Assembly (NCBI RefSeq): GCF_041956535.1
Contig: NW_027192191.1
Location: 1,629,688-1,693,687 of the forward strand
Direction of reading: 5' to 3'
DNA from: Calcarisporiella thermophila CBS 279.70
Taxonomy: Eukaryota > Calcarisporiellomycota
DNA length: 64,000 nucleotides
The notes beneath the pieces were generated by a model. It did not search any database. It saw only the letters and a list, made by a program, of their open reading frames with translations, and had not been told where the DNA came from. Each line of letters starts with the position of its first letter. Position 1 is the first letter of the stretch. The translations under genes and the position numbers were made by a program. Positions 32,437 to 44,382 of this stretch are shown here, in pieces.

Positions 32437-33912
32437 TTAACTTACGGACTGAGGTTTTCTGGACCTCTTTTTCCGTCTCTACACGGATATTAAATAATAT
32501 TAATATAAGCAGGGAATATAAACACCGCCGAAATGCACTTACAGTTTTCCGAACAGGTGGCTCGTTTGTAATTGTATACTCATTCCCTGTCGACTCCGTC
32601 ACCTGCCCTTCTTTATTTGTTTCAATTTCTTTCTGTGCTGCCAGTTTTCGCTGCATTTCCCGTTCCAGTTGAGTCCATTTAGGCAGAGTCAAAGTCGATG
32701 GAATATACAGCTTGTCCATTTCGCGGTATTCGTTCAATCTTTGGCGGCAGAGTGCATCTTGGTGTGTCATTATCCCATGGTGCTGCGGCGTGTCCTCACA
32801 CAAGTAGCCCATCTTTGTTGCAAGGAGAGTAAGGGCGGCCTGATCCTGCCGGTGATTTTCTCTAGAGCTCCCTTCAGGAGCAATACATGCATGCTCATGT
32901 GAGCATGCAACCCATGGCCGTAAAAGTTGATCCATTATGGTTGTATTGCTAGCATCAAAGGCAAGCGCAGCCCCATTGCAATTGGGGTTTTTGGCGTATT
33001 TTCCAGGATTTTCATGGTAGTAAGCAAACATTCCCTAAGTGGCAGTTGAATGAGATTTGGCTGAATCTAGTATATGATAAAAACAGATCGGTTATGCTTA
33101 CAGGATGAACCCATTGCTTCATGGTTCCGCTGGATCGCGCAGACCAAAAGCCATATTTCTGTAGATATCCTGGAATCCATTTAAAGAAGCTAAGTTGTGC
33201 CCTGTCACCTGCGTCCATCCACACGACACGTCCGCCAAATCGCTGTGTCATTTCAAATATTATCCCACTCTTCCACGCGTATTCTCCTCTCGGAGTTACT
33301 ACTGGGTTCCAGAAAGCGGGATAGCGTGAAAAATCAAAGAGAACGTATTCTTGTATGCGCCCATGCTGTTGGAGATTTTTAAGGACTTCAACTTGTCTAG
33401 GATGCAGTCCAAGATCGTAGATGATAACGCGGGGACGCTCGCCATCAGGAAGCTGTGATGTGACATCATATAATGTGTATATAAATGCTTCTAGCTCACA
33501 AAAATGGCCTACGCTGGCTGCGGAGACAATAGTGAAAGCCCAACCGTCGTCTTTTAATTTCTCATCAGCGAACGTATTTTCGTTTTGCTCCACAGCATTC
33601 GAGTTGTGTTCATTCTCTCCCTTCACCTCAGCCCCATCTAATGGAGTAAGAGATTGCTTTGGTACGTCGGTTGATGTCGAAGGGGGGCAATTTCCCGTAT
33701 CACATTGGGTTAAATGATTGGCTCGAAAATAGCCTAAGCATTAGATAATTAAATGAAATGTTTAATCAATTCAATAACCATAGCTGAGTCTCTATCATCT
33801 ATAATATACCTATCCATTCGTCCCATTCACCATTGAATATAAAATTGCATAATAAGATGATTCCAATAACGAACACAGATATTTGAAGAGTCAAGTAGCG
33901 TTTTGATTTCAT
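32437..33912 (-). CDS. Type II membrane protein, glycosyltransferase-like (DUF1647-like)
   Basis: 422 aa in four exons: 33810-33912, 33102-33733, 32543-33034, 32437-32478; joins in phase. A single N-terminal signal anchor (SVFVIGIILLCNFIF) puts the rest in the Golgi lumen or outside. The lumenal domain begins WAFTIVSAASVGHFCELEAF and has a Rossmann-like VIIYDLGLHPRQ, then GGRVVWMDAGDR (a DxD-like nucleotide-sugar site) and HPGMFAYYH; Cys pairs follow (PNCNG, WVACSHEHACIAP). This layout resembles DUF1647-type and related glycosyltransferase families; donor and acceptor are unknown. The C terminus ends in a basic RRKKRSRK cluster encoded by the last 42-bp exon, which is the least certain part. 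Confidence 0.68.
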
Positions 33913-34116
33913 TGCATATTAATGAGTAGAAAGACGTTAGTGGGATGGATAAAAGCAGAAAAGAATGCTATGGGTTGTCAGGTATTAATACACTATGGTC
34001 GGAAGGGGAAAAGAAATTTTATTTATGTAAAACCTTCTATGTGGAACATGCCCTATGTGAAATATCAAATCCCGCAGTAGGATCTGAAGCATACGCGAAA
34101 CAGTCCAATTTTCAAT

Positions 34117-34936
34117 TTACGCTTTAGAGCGCTCGCGATAGAGCTCCTCTACCCATTCGCATACGTTTGGGTGAGTAAACACTCCACGTGTTGATGCAAA
34201 GAAAGGCTCCAAATCTTTTCCGTCAGCTTGAACGCAAAATCGAATACCAAGTTAGAAATGAAAGGAGAATCGAGATAGGATGATCCCCTATCAATAAAGA
34301 AGCTCTTACATTTCTCATACTCAAGCGCTTGCACAATCATTTCGAATTTGTCGAGGTCTTTCACAAGTTTTGCTTCAGGTGTCTCACCCTGCTCATATTC
34401 CTTCCAAAGGGAAACCATTTCGAGAGCTGACGCCGAGTGTCCAAGAAGCTCGCACATGTTCTCCATAGCTTCCTGCAAATATTTAGATTTAATCAGATAA
34501 TTAAAGTCTTTGACGTCTAGTGTATACAGTAAATCATGTTCTATATAGAGAAATCAAATAATCTTCATATACCTCTTCCATACGATACTTTTCCTCTTTG
34601 CTAACACCGTCATAAGGTGTTATATCTCCAACAATGCTCTCTGCTAAATCATGGACAATGGCCATCTTTACGCATCTAAACAAAAACAAAGGTATTTCGT
34701 TCATGTATTACATTTTATTTGGCTTGGGAGAGAAAACATCAATTTCATTACTTGTTTTTGTCGAGGCTCGGATCCTCTATCAGCATGGCCATTATTCCCA
34801 TACGATGCATGTGATCTGCTATGGATTCTGGCTCTCGTATTGCATTATTCACCCATCCAGTACGTTTTGTGCGCTTCAACTTCTCGATGGTGTGAAAAAA
34901 GTCTAATGTGCCAGCATTCGATCCCTTTGTTGTCAT
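34117..34936 (-). CDS. HD-domain 5'-deoxynucleotidase (HDDC2/YfbR type)
   Basis: Hydrolyses deoxynucleoside 5'-monophosphates; metal-dependent HD-domain fold. 186 aa, four exons: 34752-34936, 34573-34675, 34310-34472, 34117-34226. HD-domain ligands: [11 protein letters not shown] (first His), then [17 protein letters not shown] with the HD pair, and the distal Asp in [16 protein letters not shown]. The C-terminal FTHPNV...VEELYRERS is also typical. Length is near the usual 190-240. Nothing odd apart from the compact intron structure. Confidence 0.9.
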
Positions 34937-35095
34937 GACTTGAGTCTGGATTTGTTGAAAGCCCTTATCACAGAAACTAGGCCGAGAAATTCGAGCAAGT
35001 CACAGGCAGTCACATTTCTAACTATGGCTTTTGTATTATCCAAAATTTGGAAAGAATGGATAATGATATCGAAAATTTATTTGTTTTTCAACTAT

Positions 35096-37170
35096 TTACA
35101 TGATCGGGGTAATTTCATAGAAGAGACAGGCATTCGTTGAACTACCTTCCCAACCCCTGTTCCCCGATGCGCTCACCATAAATCTGCATGTTGGGTCGAA
35201 TACTGAACGGTAAAAGAGAGAAAAACAAAGTTGCAAGAGCTAATTAGTAAGAGAAAGGCCCTGTGAAAATAGTTGTACTCACATATTTGGGAAATCATCC
35301 CACCATGGTGTCCAGGAACAATTTGGAATGGTATGGACCGAGATTTAACGCTGTCATCGGCCAGATTCCACAATCGAATATTGTCCGTCGAAGCACTGAG
35401 CGCAAAGCAAGAGGAATATAAAAATGGATTTCACAACAGATTAGATATCACTGTCGCTTTTTACCATATGATGTTTTTTCCGTTGGGCATACTGGCAACA
35501 TAGGACACAGGACCTGAATTGGTGGGCATCCGTATAGAACGCAGAAGCTTCTGTTCACCTAAATCCCACTCGTCAACTAAACAAAAGACATTAAAATTAA
35601 TATCCAACCATTAGAGCCATTGATGGATTTGGTTAATACCGGTTCCATTTCGCCTCCCCACATAAATCTTTTTCCCATCCACGCTCCAACATGTCGACAC
35701 ACACCAGGGAGGAACTCGTTCTGGTGAGCCGAAACGTGTCACTAAAACAGGCTCCGGAGCCCGTCTATCCCATACAAAACTCTGACCATCTATAGCAGAA
35801 CCAAGTAGAAGATTGCTACGTTCACTCTCACTACCACTGGCATTCTCGGAGAACTCTCCATCCATGCTATCAGGCACATTCGAACTTGCAGTGGAAATGG
35901 TTGGCTGAAAACTGATGGATGTGATCTGAGAAGTAGGCCCAGGATAGTTGCGGATGCATGCACCGGTTTCTAAATCCCAATGCTAACAGACAGAAAGTTT
36001 ATCAAGATTTTGGCAAATTTTTTCAATTTGAAAAGCTGTAAAATACTTACGAGGATCTGCTTATCCCATGAACCACTCACCATCTCCAGCTCATCAGGAG
36101 TAATCTTAAGAACGGAAACAGGCGCAGTATGCCCACGAAATACATAGTGGCATTTTCCCATATCATGTCGAACTGTCCATAAATTAATTGCCCCTGACTA
36201 ATAATAGATATGGTAGAAGTAAAATTGGTACCGAAAAGGAGCAACGTTTGCCTTGTTATTATAAATGGATTACCTCAAGGCCAGTGACAGCCCACACTGC
36301 CTCCGAATGCACATCAATACTGTATACAGGTGTTAAACGTAGTTCAGGATCTGCTAGTGCATCAGCCGGCTTCTCTCCAAGAGTAGCAGATTCTCCTTCA
36401 GCTGTAGAAGCTTCACCCGTAGCTGCAGCATTTTCTTCTTATAACGTCGTTGAAAATATTTGAACCTTACGTATTTAAAAAAAAATATTTACCGTTGGGG
36501 GATGTTTGTTCTTCATTGTCCCAGTAGCCAAGAGGTACACCAGACTATAATATAAACACACGTTAATTAAATCAACAAATAAAAAGTTTAAAATAAAATA
36601 GATAATGAGGTTAGAAGAGAGCCATTACCTTTGTCACTGATTCAACAAATGCATGTCTCTGTGCCTGAGTGAGCGGGGTCTTGCCATTCATTGTGCCGTA
36701 AAAATCCCATTTTCTAACATAGCCATCCTCGGACCCTGTGAATACCCATTGAAAGTCACGTGTTGCAGCAAGAGAATGGATATGTGAAGGATGCAAGGCA
36801 GCAGCCTATGTATTGTAATAATTCATATAAAGCAGGTACCAAAATTATTGAGAATGTAAAATTACGTATGGCACAATATCGTAGGATCGACACACATCTG
36901 CATTTGGTTGAAGTAGAAAAGGCACTCGTTCACGAGTGAGTGTACGTGGAGTAACTGGTCCCGATGGGGCAAAAGTGCTTGTTGGAGTAGTAGGGGCTCG
37001 TGCAGAAGTTAATTCGGAAAATGATTCCTCTGAAAAAAAGAATAGGATTTAGAAGAATAACTTAAACGCATGGAAACAATCTCACCCTTGAGATCATCTT
37101 CTTCAACATCAGATTTAGAAATATCCAGATCTTCTCTAAGATCTACCTCGTCGTCTGAGTAATCGTCCAT
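35096..37170 (-). CDS. SPT8: SAGA complex subunit Spt8 (WD40)
   Basis: Transcription co-activator SAGA subunit that contacts TBP; nuclear. Ten exons: 37086-37170, 36866-37029, 36629-36805, 36493-36544, 36274-36437, 36051-36197, 35640-35982, 35465-35576, 35283-35395, 35096-35202; 487 aa, phases all consistent. An acidic N-terminal tail (DDYSDDEVDLREDLDIS) precedes the WD40 propeller. FTGSEDGYVRKWDFY and LTQAQRHAFVESVTK are Spt8 hallmarks. WD repeats follow (VRKWD, INLWT, KQILHWD, SFVWD, VDEWD, IRLWN), and the ending ASGNRGWEG...YEI is diagnostic. It is shorter than yeast Spt8, mainly in the acidic N terminus. Confidence 0.93.
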
Positions 37171-37279
37171 GAATAAATTCCATTAAAAAAGTTTAGGAAA
37201 AAAATTTCCACTAAAATTTCGATCCAATTTTCATATGTATAAATATATTCTGATTAAAAATTGGATAAGCAAGATCCTC

Positions 37280-37350
37280 GGCTCAATGGTTTAGTGGTAT
37301 AATTCTCCCTTAGGGTGGGAGAGGTCCTGGGTTCAATTCCCAGTTGAGCC
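37280..37350 (+). tRNA. tRNA-Pro (anticodon AGG)
   Basis: A 71-nt cloverleaf: acceptor stem GGCTCAA/TTGAGCC, anticodon stem CTCCC/GGGAG around the loop TTAGGGT (anticodon AGG, reads CCU), and T-arm CTGGGTTCAATTCCCAG. No intron. A T-run just downstream (about 37355-37359) serves as Pol III terminator. It lies between SPT8 and the sulfatase gene. Confidence 0.93.
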
Positions 37351-38077
37351 CGATTTTTTGTAACTATGAAATTAGCTGCATTTGATATGTCATGAAATTT
37401 TTTTCCAACACCGCATCGATTATATAACTATCTTAATCTTAAGCTGATGTACTTGCTATTCACAGGTTATGCTGCTAAGTGTAAGTAGTATAAACATTAT
37501 ATTTATATTTTCAGCGATTCTATTCTTATTCTAGTTCATTGGAGCACCAGTGGGTTGCTACATGTGGTTACATTTTTTTTTTATCCTGCTTCGTAGTTTT
37601 AAAAATTGGTAAATATTGTGTAAACAAGATGTTTATCTTGGTGATTAAACATTTTAGGTTATATATTCGTGTATCTGAAAATCTATATCCATTTTGGAAA
37701 AGCCGAATAAAAGATATGTAAGAGTATGCACAGCAATTCTGCCCAAAAGATTCTACTAACAGGTTGAGAGCTTCATTGATATATTTAAATATTAGTTGTA
37801 ATGCTACTTTATCTCCAGGAGAGTTGTAGAAAAGGATAGCAAGTCTATCTGAACTATACAAATTTAGAGGACAGCTATCCACCTTTTGGTTCACAAAATG
37901 GTGAACGACAAAGAAACGCAAAAATTGATGAAATTCGCGCCATATAATCGTGATTTTGTCACGATTTCGCCATTTCGTCCCTCAGAATTCGAATCCTTAA
38001 TTCATATACAAAATTTTGGATGTCTTCAATCTAAACCCTCAGTTTTCTCTCGACGCTCATATTTTAGATTATTTATC
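37351..38077. other. Intergenic, sulfatase upstream region
   Basis: AT-rich. The sulfatase frame stays open upstream to an ATG at 37886, but that extension is not signal-like. Confidence 0.5.
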
Positions 38078-40035
38078 ATGGCTTCTCGATACCTGTTTTC
38101 AATTACAGCAATTTTCCTGCTCCTTACAGCATCAGCTTTGTTTCTAGCTTCAGTTGTGTTATCGGATGAGATATTGAAAAAGCCAAATATTGTTTTTATT
38201 CTTACTGATGACCAGGATGCGCGTTTGAATTCGATCGACTTCATGCCGAAGCTTCAATCTCTTCTTGTAAAGCAGGGTATCTCTTTTACCAACCATTATA
38301 CCACTGTTTCGCTCTGTTGTCCAGCACGAGTATCTATTTTGCGTGGCCAATATGCACATAATCATAACGTTACTGATGTCTCGCCACCATAGTAAGAATA
38401 TATCTTTGCACCTAAGACAAACTGTTTTTAAAACTGTGTTATGGGTATTTAGCGGGGGATATCCACAATATGCTCAACTAGATCTTGGAAACGACGCGCT
38501 TCCAGTCTGGCTTCAGGCATCTGGGTACGATACGTATTTTATCGGCAAATACATGAATACATATGGCGTGAAAACTTACAATAAGCCGACCCCTCAGGGC
38601 TGGACCGATTTTGATGGTTTGGTGGATCCCTATACATATGATTTTGAAAACGTTTGGTTCGCCAAAAATGGTAGATGAATGCTGGAAATCAGTTGTTTTG
38701 CATTCTATTTAATGCTTTTTTTTTGTTGATCAGGCAATCCACCTCAAAACTTTCCAGGAAAGCACCAAACCGAGGTTATTATAGAAAAGGCAAAAACGAT
38801 TCTCGAGCATGCTGGAAAAAATACCAAACCATTCTTCTTATACCGTAAGAATTCTATCCACATTGATTGGGAGCATGCCGCTTATCACTATTGTTTTCTA
38901 ATTAGTATCACCGGTAGCTCCTCACAATTCTTTTATATATTCAAACGGGAGCATCAAGGTGGGTGCTCCAGTTCCTTTGCCCAGACATAAGCAACTGTTT
39001 GAAGGAGTCAAAGTACCAAGAACCGGAAATTTCAACCCATCAGGCGAAAATGAGAAACCTTCTTGGCTTCGAAATCTACCTCCACTTACAGAATCCCAAA
39101 TAAACGAAGTTGATAGTCTCTATCGCGCAAGGCTACAATCCTTACAGGGAATCGATGACCTTGTCGAGACCGTGTATAACTCGCTTAAAGAACAAAATCA
39201 ACTGGATAACACGTATATATTCTACTCGTCTGATAATGGTTTTCATCTTGGTCAGCACCGCATCTTTTCTGGAAAAACGTTGCCATACGAGGAGGACATC
39301 AATGTTCCACTTATTGTTCGCGGACCTGGAGTTAAACCAAATCAAATAAATAATAGGATCGGATCCCACCATGACCTCGCACCAACCTTCGTAACTATTG
39401 CTGGAGGAAAGTACCCTGAATTCGTAGACGGTGGTGTTATTTCAGAGGTTCTATCAGATAGCGATAGGAACAGGGTCTCGGAAAATCAAATAACTAGCAG
39501 TGTCTTTGCTGCGGAGTTTTGGGGTGAAGGGTTAATTGAGTATGTAGGAGAGAATTTGAAAGGATCAAGTAATAACACTTATCGTGCCCTTCGAATTCAT
39601 GAAGAGGATGCAGACTATTTATATACAGTATGGTGCACACAAGAGCGAGAACTTTATGATCTCAAGGTATCCATTGAAGAGAAGAGGGATAGTTTGATAT
39701 TTATCTATGCCTACTAACGACGTTCGCTTTCTAATTTGTATTTGTAGAAAGATCCCGATCAACTTCATAATCTCTATCGTACTGCCGATAGGCGCTTGCT
39801 TTTGCGCTTGGATGCCTTATTATTTGTGCTAAAACGATGCAAAGGAGATCAATGTCGTAATCCTTGGAGGACATTACATCCTTCAGGCGAGGTTGGACTT
39901 CTCAATCAGGCCCTGCAAGAAAGCTTCGACCAATATTATGAAGAGCTTCCTAAAGTTAGTTTTACCCAGTGTCCTCCTGGTCAATTCCTCAACGTTGAGG
40001 GAGGACCATATGATTTTAACAAACATCATGCATGA
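38078..40035 (+). CDS. Secreted arylsulfatase (type I sulfatase)
   Basis: Hydrolyses sulphate esters outside the cell or in a secretory compartment; 563 aa. Five exons: 38078-38391, 38453-38670, 38734-38844, 38906-39666, 39748-40035; all phases join. Start 38078 (MASRYLFSITAIFLLLTASALFL...) gives a signal peptide. Domain order: metal-binding PNIVFILTDDQDARL, the formylglycine motif LCCPARVSILRGQYAHNHN (C-x-P-A-R, Ala where most sulfatases have Ser), LSPVAPH, and YSSDNGFHLGQH with the distal metal ligands. A C-terminal extension with several Cys follows (KRCKGDQC, QCPPGQF). It needs formylglycine activation for activity. Substrate unknown. Confidence 0.93.
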
Positions 40036-40211
40036 AATACTTTAGAGAATTGTATAATAAACATTCAGCTTAGTCTAACTAAAGAGGAATACCGAAGAGC
40101 ATGTAATCTAGACACATATAATATGATGGCAATTCAAATGGGAGGGATTCATGCTATTTGTATACAAAATCTGGCTATATCGCAACTGTTAGGTATGAGT
40201 ACTTGGGTTGT

Positions 40212-41178
40212 TCAATTGGGCGATTTTAGTGCCTTTTCTTTCAATTCTTTTGCAAGCTCAGCTCTTCGAAGATTGGCTGCGTCAATCGCTTCAGCGATTA
40301 TACCGGGAAGACCGAATCGTTCCATTGTTTCGAGGCCGGCCTGAGTTGTTCCGTTGGGTGAGGTAACATTTCGGCGTAAAGTACCAAGAGGATCTGTAGT
40401 TTTCAATACCATTTCAGCAGCTCCTATTTGCCGTCAAGGGAATACACATTAGTAAAACTTTGACTTGAACATAATGAAGCTGCATATAATAACCTAAACA
40501 TGTTTGTGCACAAAGCTCACGTGCAGTGTTCTGTGGGAGGCCCATTTCTACGGCTTTACGTATCATCGAATCCATGAACAAGAAGAAATAAGCCGGGCCA
40601 GATCCGCTCAATCCTCCTATTGTATCAATTTGATCTTCATTTTCTACCCAACACACAATTGGCGACACATTCTTTAAAATCTTTTCCGTTAAAATTTTCT
40701 GCTTCTCAGTAACATGTTGAGTTGCAAATAGCCCTGTTACTCCCTCTCCCACGAAGGTTGGGGTGTTGGGCATGCATCTTATCACGGGAATGTCACAACC
40801 AAACCATTGAGTAATGGACGAAGTGCTGATTCCCGCAGCAACAGAGAGGACCAACATATTTTTCGAGACTATGGGTTTAATTTCGGCGACCACTGATGCT
40901 AATATTTGCGGCTTGACACAGAGGATCACGATATCGGCTGGTGCGCAATTGAAGGCTTTGCCAGTAATGGCAGCGCGATTGTCAGAAGTTAAAAGAAGTC
41001 CTGGGAATTTCAATTGAAGATTATTCAGTCTCTCTTGCCTCGGGGCCGTAACTATAATGTGATCAGCAGGGTAGTCTTGCCTAACGAGACCACCGAAGAT
41101 TGCCTCTGCCATGTTTCCACCTCCGATAAATACCAGTCGATGAGCAGTTTGGCAAGGGTATGCTGTATCTGTAGTCAT
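40212..41178 (-). CDS. PRO3: Pyrroline-5-carboxylate reductase (proline biosynthesis)
   Basis: Last step of proline synthesis, NAD(P)H-dependent. Two exons, 40494-41178 and 40212-40423; 298 aa. The N-terminal Rossmann motif LVFIGGGNMAEAIFGGL, then VILCVKPQ, the SVAAGIS turn, VIRCMPNTP, and the P5CR signature GLSGSGPAYFFLFMDSM. The second exon begins AAEMVLKTTDPLGTLRRNVTSPNGTT, including the conserved VTSPxGTT. Normal length. Confidence 0.95.
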
Positions 41179-42222
41179 TTTGTACTGTTATATTGTAGAA
41201 GCAAATTAATAGATCAATTCCCTCTTTATTAGGTTGCTTAGGGTATTTATATATCTTTTAGCTGCAATTTTGCATAGTTTGGTTAGTATATCTAGCCAAT
41301 CTAAAGCTTTGAGAAGGGTACAAGCTCTATACAATGTCAGCTGCTAGGGTAGTTTCGGCCACTATGCCAAACCAAATGAATTAGTTCATGTTCTTTGCTT
41401 TTGCTGGGCTTCTTCATTTCTTGATTCCAATAGCAAGGACATTCAATTTCTAAACCCCTTATGGCGTACCAATTTTATGACTAATGATTAGTCTTCCACT
41501 TCAGGAAATTGTCTTCCAAGCCAAAATAAAAAATGCGCTCTTTCTCAACTTCTGCAAAATCATGGCTAACGATTTAATTTAGTGATCGTGAGGAGATAAT
41601 AACTGATAATTATATATGATACATTTGGTCACTGACAACTTTTCTAAGATGTTCTATGACTAAAAGCATTATAACATTACTCTGCAAGAAATGTATGTCA
41701 TGAAAAAAGCTCTCACCCTTAATTAATGGTTCCACGAAATTGAGCGCTTAGAGCTAAGAGGAATAGCATATAGAAACAGATGAGCCATACTAAATGACTG
41801 TAGGATTTAAGCTCTCCGTGGTTGTAAGGCATTATATCATGCAGATTATACCAAAACTTAACTCTATTAATATCTGTATCAATACTGCTCATCGCTAGGA
41901 AGTGAACATTGAATTTTGCAAACATATCCTTTATATTGGCATGTCTATATTCAAAATCACTTTAAATTGACATATTTTATAATAAATGTTATCATAGAAG
42001 AAATTATATTTTAACCTTCAGAAATTCAAAAAAATCTGTATTTTAAATGATTACATCTTGGTATATAGATTGCTAAATCTACTTCGAAATTTTTTCAGTT
42101 CTCGATAGAATATAATATATCAAATTTATTAATAGGATATTCTAAGCCATTACTACTCTGTTCGTTAAGATACAATACAAGTACAATTATTAGCTTTATA
42201 TCATTTTAGAATACCCGGCAAC
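41179..42222. other. Intergenic, AT-rich
   Basis: About 1 kb with no supportable gene; the minus-strand frame at 41719-41925 has a hydrophobic patch but no other support. Confidence 0.5.
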
Positions 42223-44265
42223 TCAATCTTTCTTAGCCTTGTTCGAAGGTTGCTCACATTCCTGTGGTAATTTGAAGCTCTCCTCGCGAGTTCCAGGACC
42301 CGAAACTGGATTGTTGGTGACACGAGCCCCAACGCCCAACCCACGTTTAGCGAAGCCACGCCAGATATCACATGCGAACTTGCCACCAGTGAGCACTTTT
42401 TCTGCCTGCAAAATTGCGTCACGAGCTTGCGTGAATGTAGGCTGACATGGCTGCAATTTCAAACCATCGAGCACGATTTGGAGCGACAGAGTGTTGCCTT
42501 TGGAGGTAATGTAAGTGCGCAGTGCATTGGGGTCAGTCGTCTTTGGCGGGAACCATTTAGGGTTGTAACCATGTTTATCCACGATATTCCAATATACTTC
42601 ATAAAGCATGTTGGCCCAGACAGCTCCCTTAGGATGAACCCCCGAGTAGGACGAATTGTTGTTCATGATACCATAGGTTTCAGGGTTGGTCTTCAAGCTA
42701 GTGGAGTAAGGATATCTGCGAATACCTTTACCGTTGGCATAGTCACCCATGCTGAATTCAGATTCTCGGGTGTGACTCGAGTTGGTACGAAGAATTGTGG
42801 CAAAAAAGTCACCCCATCCTTCTCCCATGCCACCCGCCTCACCATAAGGAAGGCAGCCCGAGTTTCCAGGTCCACCAGTAAGGCGATTGCTGATACCGTG
42901 TGCATACTCGTGGATAATAATACCAGCCTCAAGATCACCATCGCGGTAAGGATCAGACTTATTCCACACATACATGCGCATTTTACCGCGACGACCATCG
43001 GGTGGAGTTGCAAAGTTGGCGTTGTTATATCCAGCTCCATCTTGTGCCTGCGCAATCACTGCGTCACCACCAATACCCCCTCGGTTTCCATTATCTTCTT
43101 GGAAATTACCAGCAGCCTCATCGAAGCCGTAGCGATAGAAGAGATCATGGATAATGTTGTTCCAATAAAACAAATTGGTAATTGAAGCGTTAACATAGGT
43201 CTCTGGCCCCTTTGTAAGATCCAACGGGAAGTCGAATTCAAGGTTTTTACCACCTTCAGCGCGCTGTTTTTTCTTCCAATCCGCATTAAGTTCACCGTTG
43301 AGGTTCTCGTAAGCATAAACATTATTGCCGATTGTATCGGTGAAGCTCTTATCTCCTTGAATGTGCCAACCTTTTGGTGAAGCTACTTGATCATGAGGAT
43401 CTTTAACTTTCTGTCTGGGTCCTTCGGAAGGGTCATTTTGGCCAAACGGAAACACGTTGTAGGATGCATCCGCAACCCAGTCAATAAGCGAAAGTACTTT
43501 CCCGTTATTAACTTGGACATGGGATTGGAGCCAGTTATTTTCCATCTCAACCTCGATCTCCCAGACGGGTTGCAGCTGTCGCCCACCATCAGTCTGAATC
43601 AGGACTTGACGCACGGGAACCTTGCTACCGGGAACGGCAAAAGGCACGTTGGTGAGCACGGTGGTCGGCTCGCCATCGAGTGAGTTTTCAACCTCAACCT
43701 TAATTTTATCTGCTCCTGAAATATCAGCTTTGATATGCTTTGCGAGAGATTTCAATGCCTCGATCGGGTCAATGGTTTTGCCTGTTGCGTCGCCAGCGAG
43801 TTTTGGCTTAGGATCATTGGCCTCATTAGCCTCTTTAGCCTGCCTCCTAACATTTCGTGACTTCCGGCCGCGATAGAATGAATTGCCATACGAGATGACC
43901 CGACCCTTTGAGTCAACGTTGATATTAAAGTTGCCGTTGACCACCTCCACCCCATCTACCACTTGGCGCAAATAGACGTGGGTGATCCCGTTCACTTGGG
44001 ATTTGTAGACATTCTTTACCACGAATTCCGAGTTAGTCAGCTGTTTTTGAGCAAATTGTCTGGCTACTTCCAATGCGTCCCGCTGTTTAAAACCGCGCAG
44101 ATCTGCCTGCACTTCTGACGATTGATCGACATTGAAGACTTGGATGTTAGTTAAATCAGGACCGAAAACTTCTATTTGCTTGCGAGCACTGGAGCCTGAA
44201 GGCTTCGCGGCCACCAGAGATGCCATAGATACCAATAATATCGCACTAAGGGAGATGATCTTCAT
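42223..44265 (-). CDS. Fungalysin extracellular metallopeptidase (family M36)
   Basis: Secreted zinc endopeptidase, single exon, 680 aa. Signal peptide MKIISLSAILLVSMASLVAA. The propeptide (FTP-type, about residues 45-250) contains NGITHVYLRQVVDGVEVVNG. The catalytic domain has the zinc motif HEYAHGISNRL (HExxH) and the downstream Glu region GEAGGMGEGWGDFF; GAVWANMLYEVYWN and AFVKRGLG-like KRGLGVGA are also family features. The start at 44265 gives a clean signal peptide. No introns, unlike most neighbours. It likely supports protein degradation outside the cell. Confidence 0.96.
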   Translation of the reverse strand: MKIISLSAILLVSMASLVAAKPSGSSARKQIEVFGPDLTNIQVFNVDQSSEVQADLRGFKQRDALEVARQFAQKQLTNSEFVVKNVYKSQVNGITHVYLRQVVDGVEVVNGNFNINVDSKGRVISYGNSFYRGRKSRNVRRQAKEANEANDPKPKLAGDATGKTIDPIEALKSLAKHIKADISGADKIKVEVENSLDGEPTTVLTNVPFAVPGSKVPVRQVLIQTDGGRQLQPVWEIEVEMENNWLQSHVQVNNGKVLSLIDWVADASYNVFPFGQNDPSEGPRQKVKDPHDQVASPKGWHIQGDKSFTDTIGNNVYAYENLNGELNADWKKKQRAEGGKNLEFDFPLDLTKGPETYVNASITNLFYWNNIIHDLFYRYGFDEAAGNFQEDNGNRGGIGGDAVIAQAQDGAGYNNANFATPPDGRRGKMRMYVWNKSDPYRDGDLEAGIIIHEYAHGISNRLTGGPGNSGCLPYGEAGGMGEGWGDFFATILRTNSSHTRESEFSMGDYANGKGIRRYPYSTSLKTNPETYGIMNNNSSYSGVHPKGAVWANMLYEVYWNIVDKHGYNPKWFPPKTTDPNALRTYITSKGNTLSLQIVLDGLKLQPCQPTFTQARDAILQAEKVLTGGKFACDIWRGFAKRGLGVGARVTNNPVSGPGTREESFKLPQECEQPSNKAKKD

Positions 44266-44373
44266 TGTTGTAGGAGTGTCGAGTTAAAGAAAAGGGAGTG
44301 CGAGGAAGAAGGAGTGGTATTGGATTAGATTGAGAGAAAGGTTATTGAAGATAGCTACGTTTCGAGGTGGCCT

Positions 44374-44382
44374 CTATTTATA
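44374..44382 (-). promoter_or_regulatory. TATA box of the fungalysin gene
   Basis: TATAAATA on the minus strand about 110 bp upstream of the ATG at 44265, in a locally GC-richer context. Confidence 0.6.

Noticed and set aside
32885-32912. Near-palindrome gcatgctcatgtgagcatgc
   Set aside because: Lies inside a coding exon of the glycosyltransferase-like gene and is imperfect; no reason to call it regulatory.
37568-37921. 117-codon minus frame upstream of the sulfatase
   Set aside because: AT-rich, no domain, overlaps the sulfatase upstream region; treated as chance.
41719-41925. 68-codon minus frame with a hydrophobic stretch
   Set aside because: Hydrophobicity is expected by chance in AT-rich DNA; no other support.
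42427-43185. 252-codon plus frame opposite the fungalysin gene
   Set aside because: Antisense shadow of a clear M36 peptidase on the minus strand.
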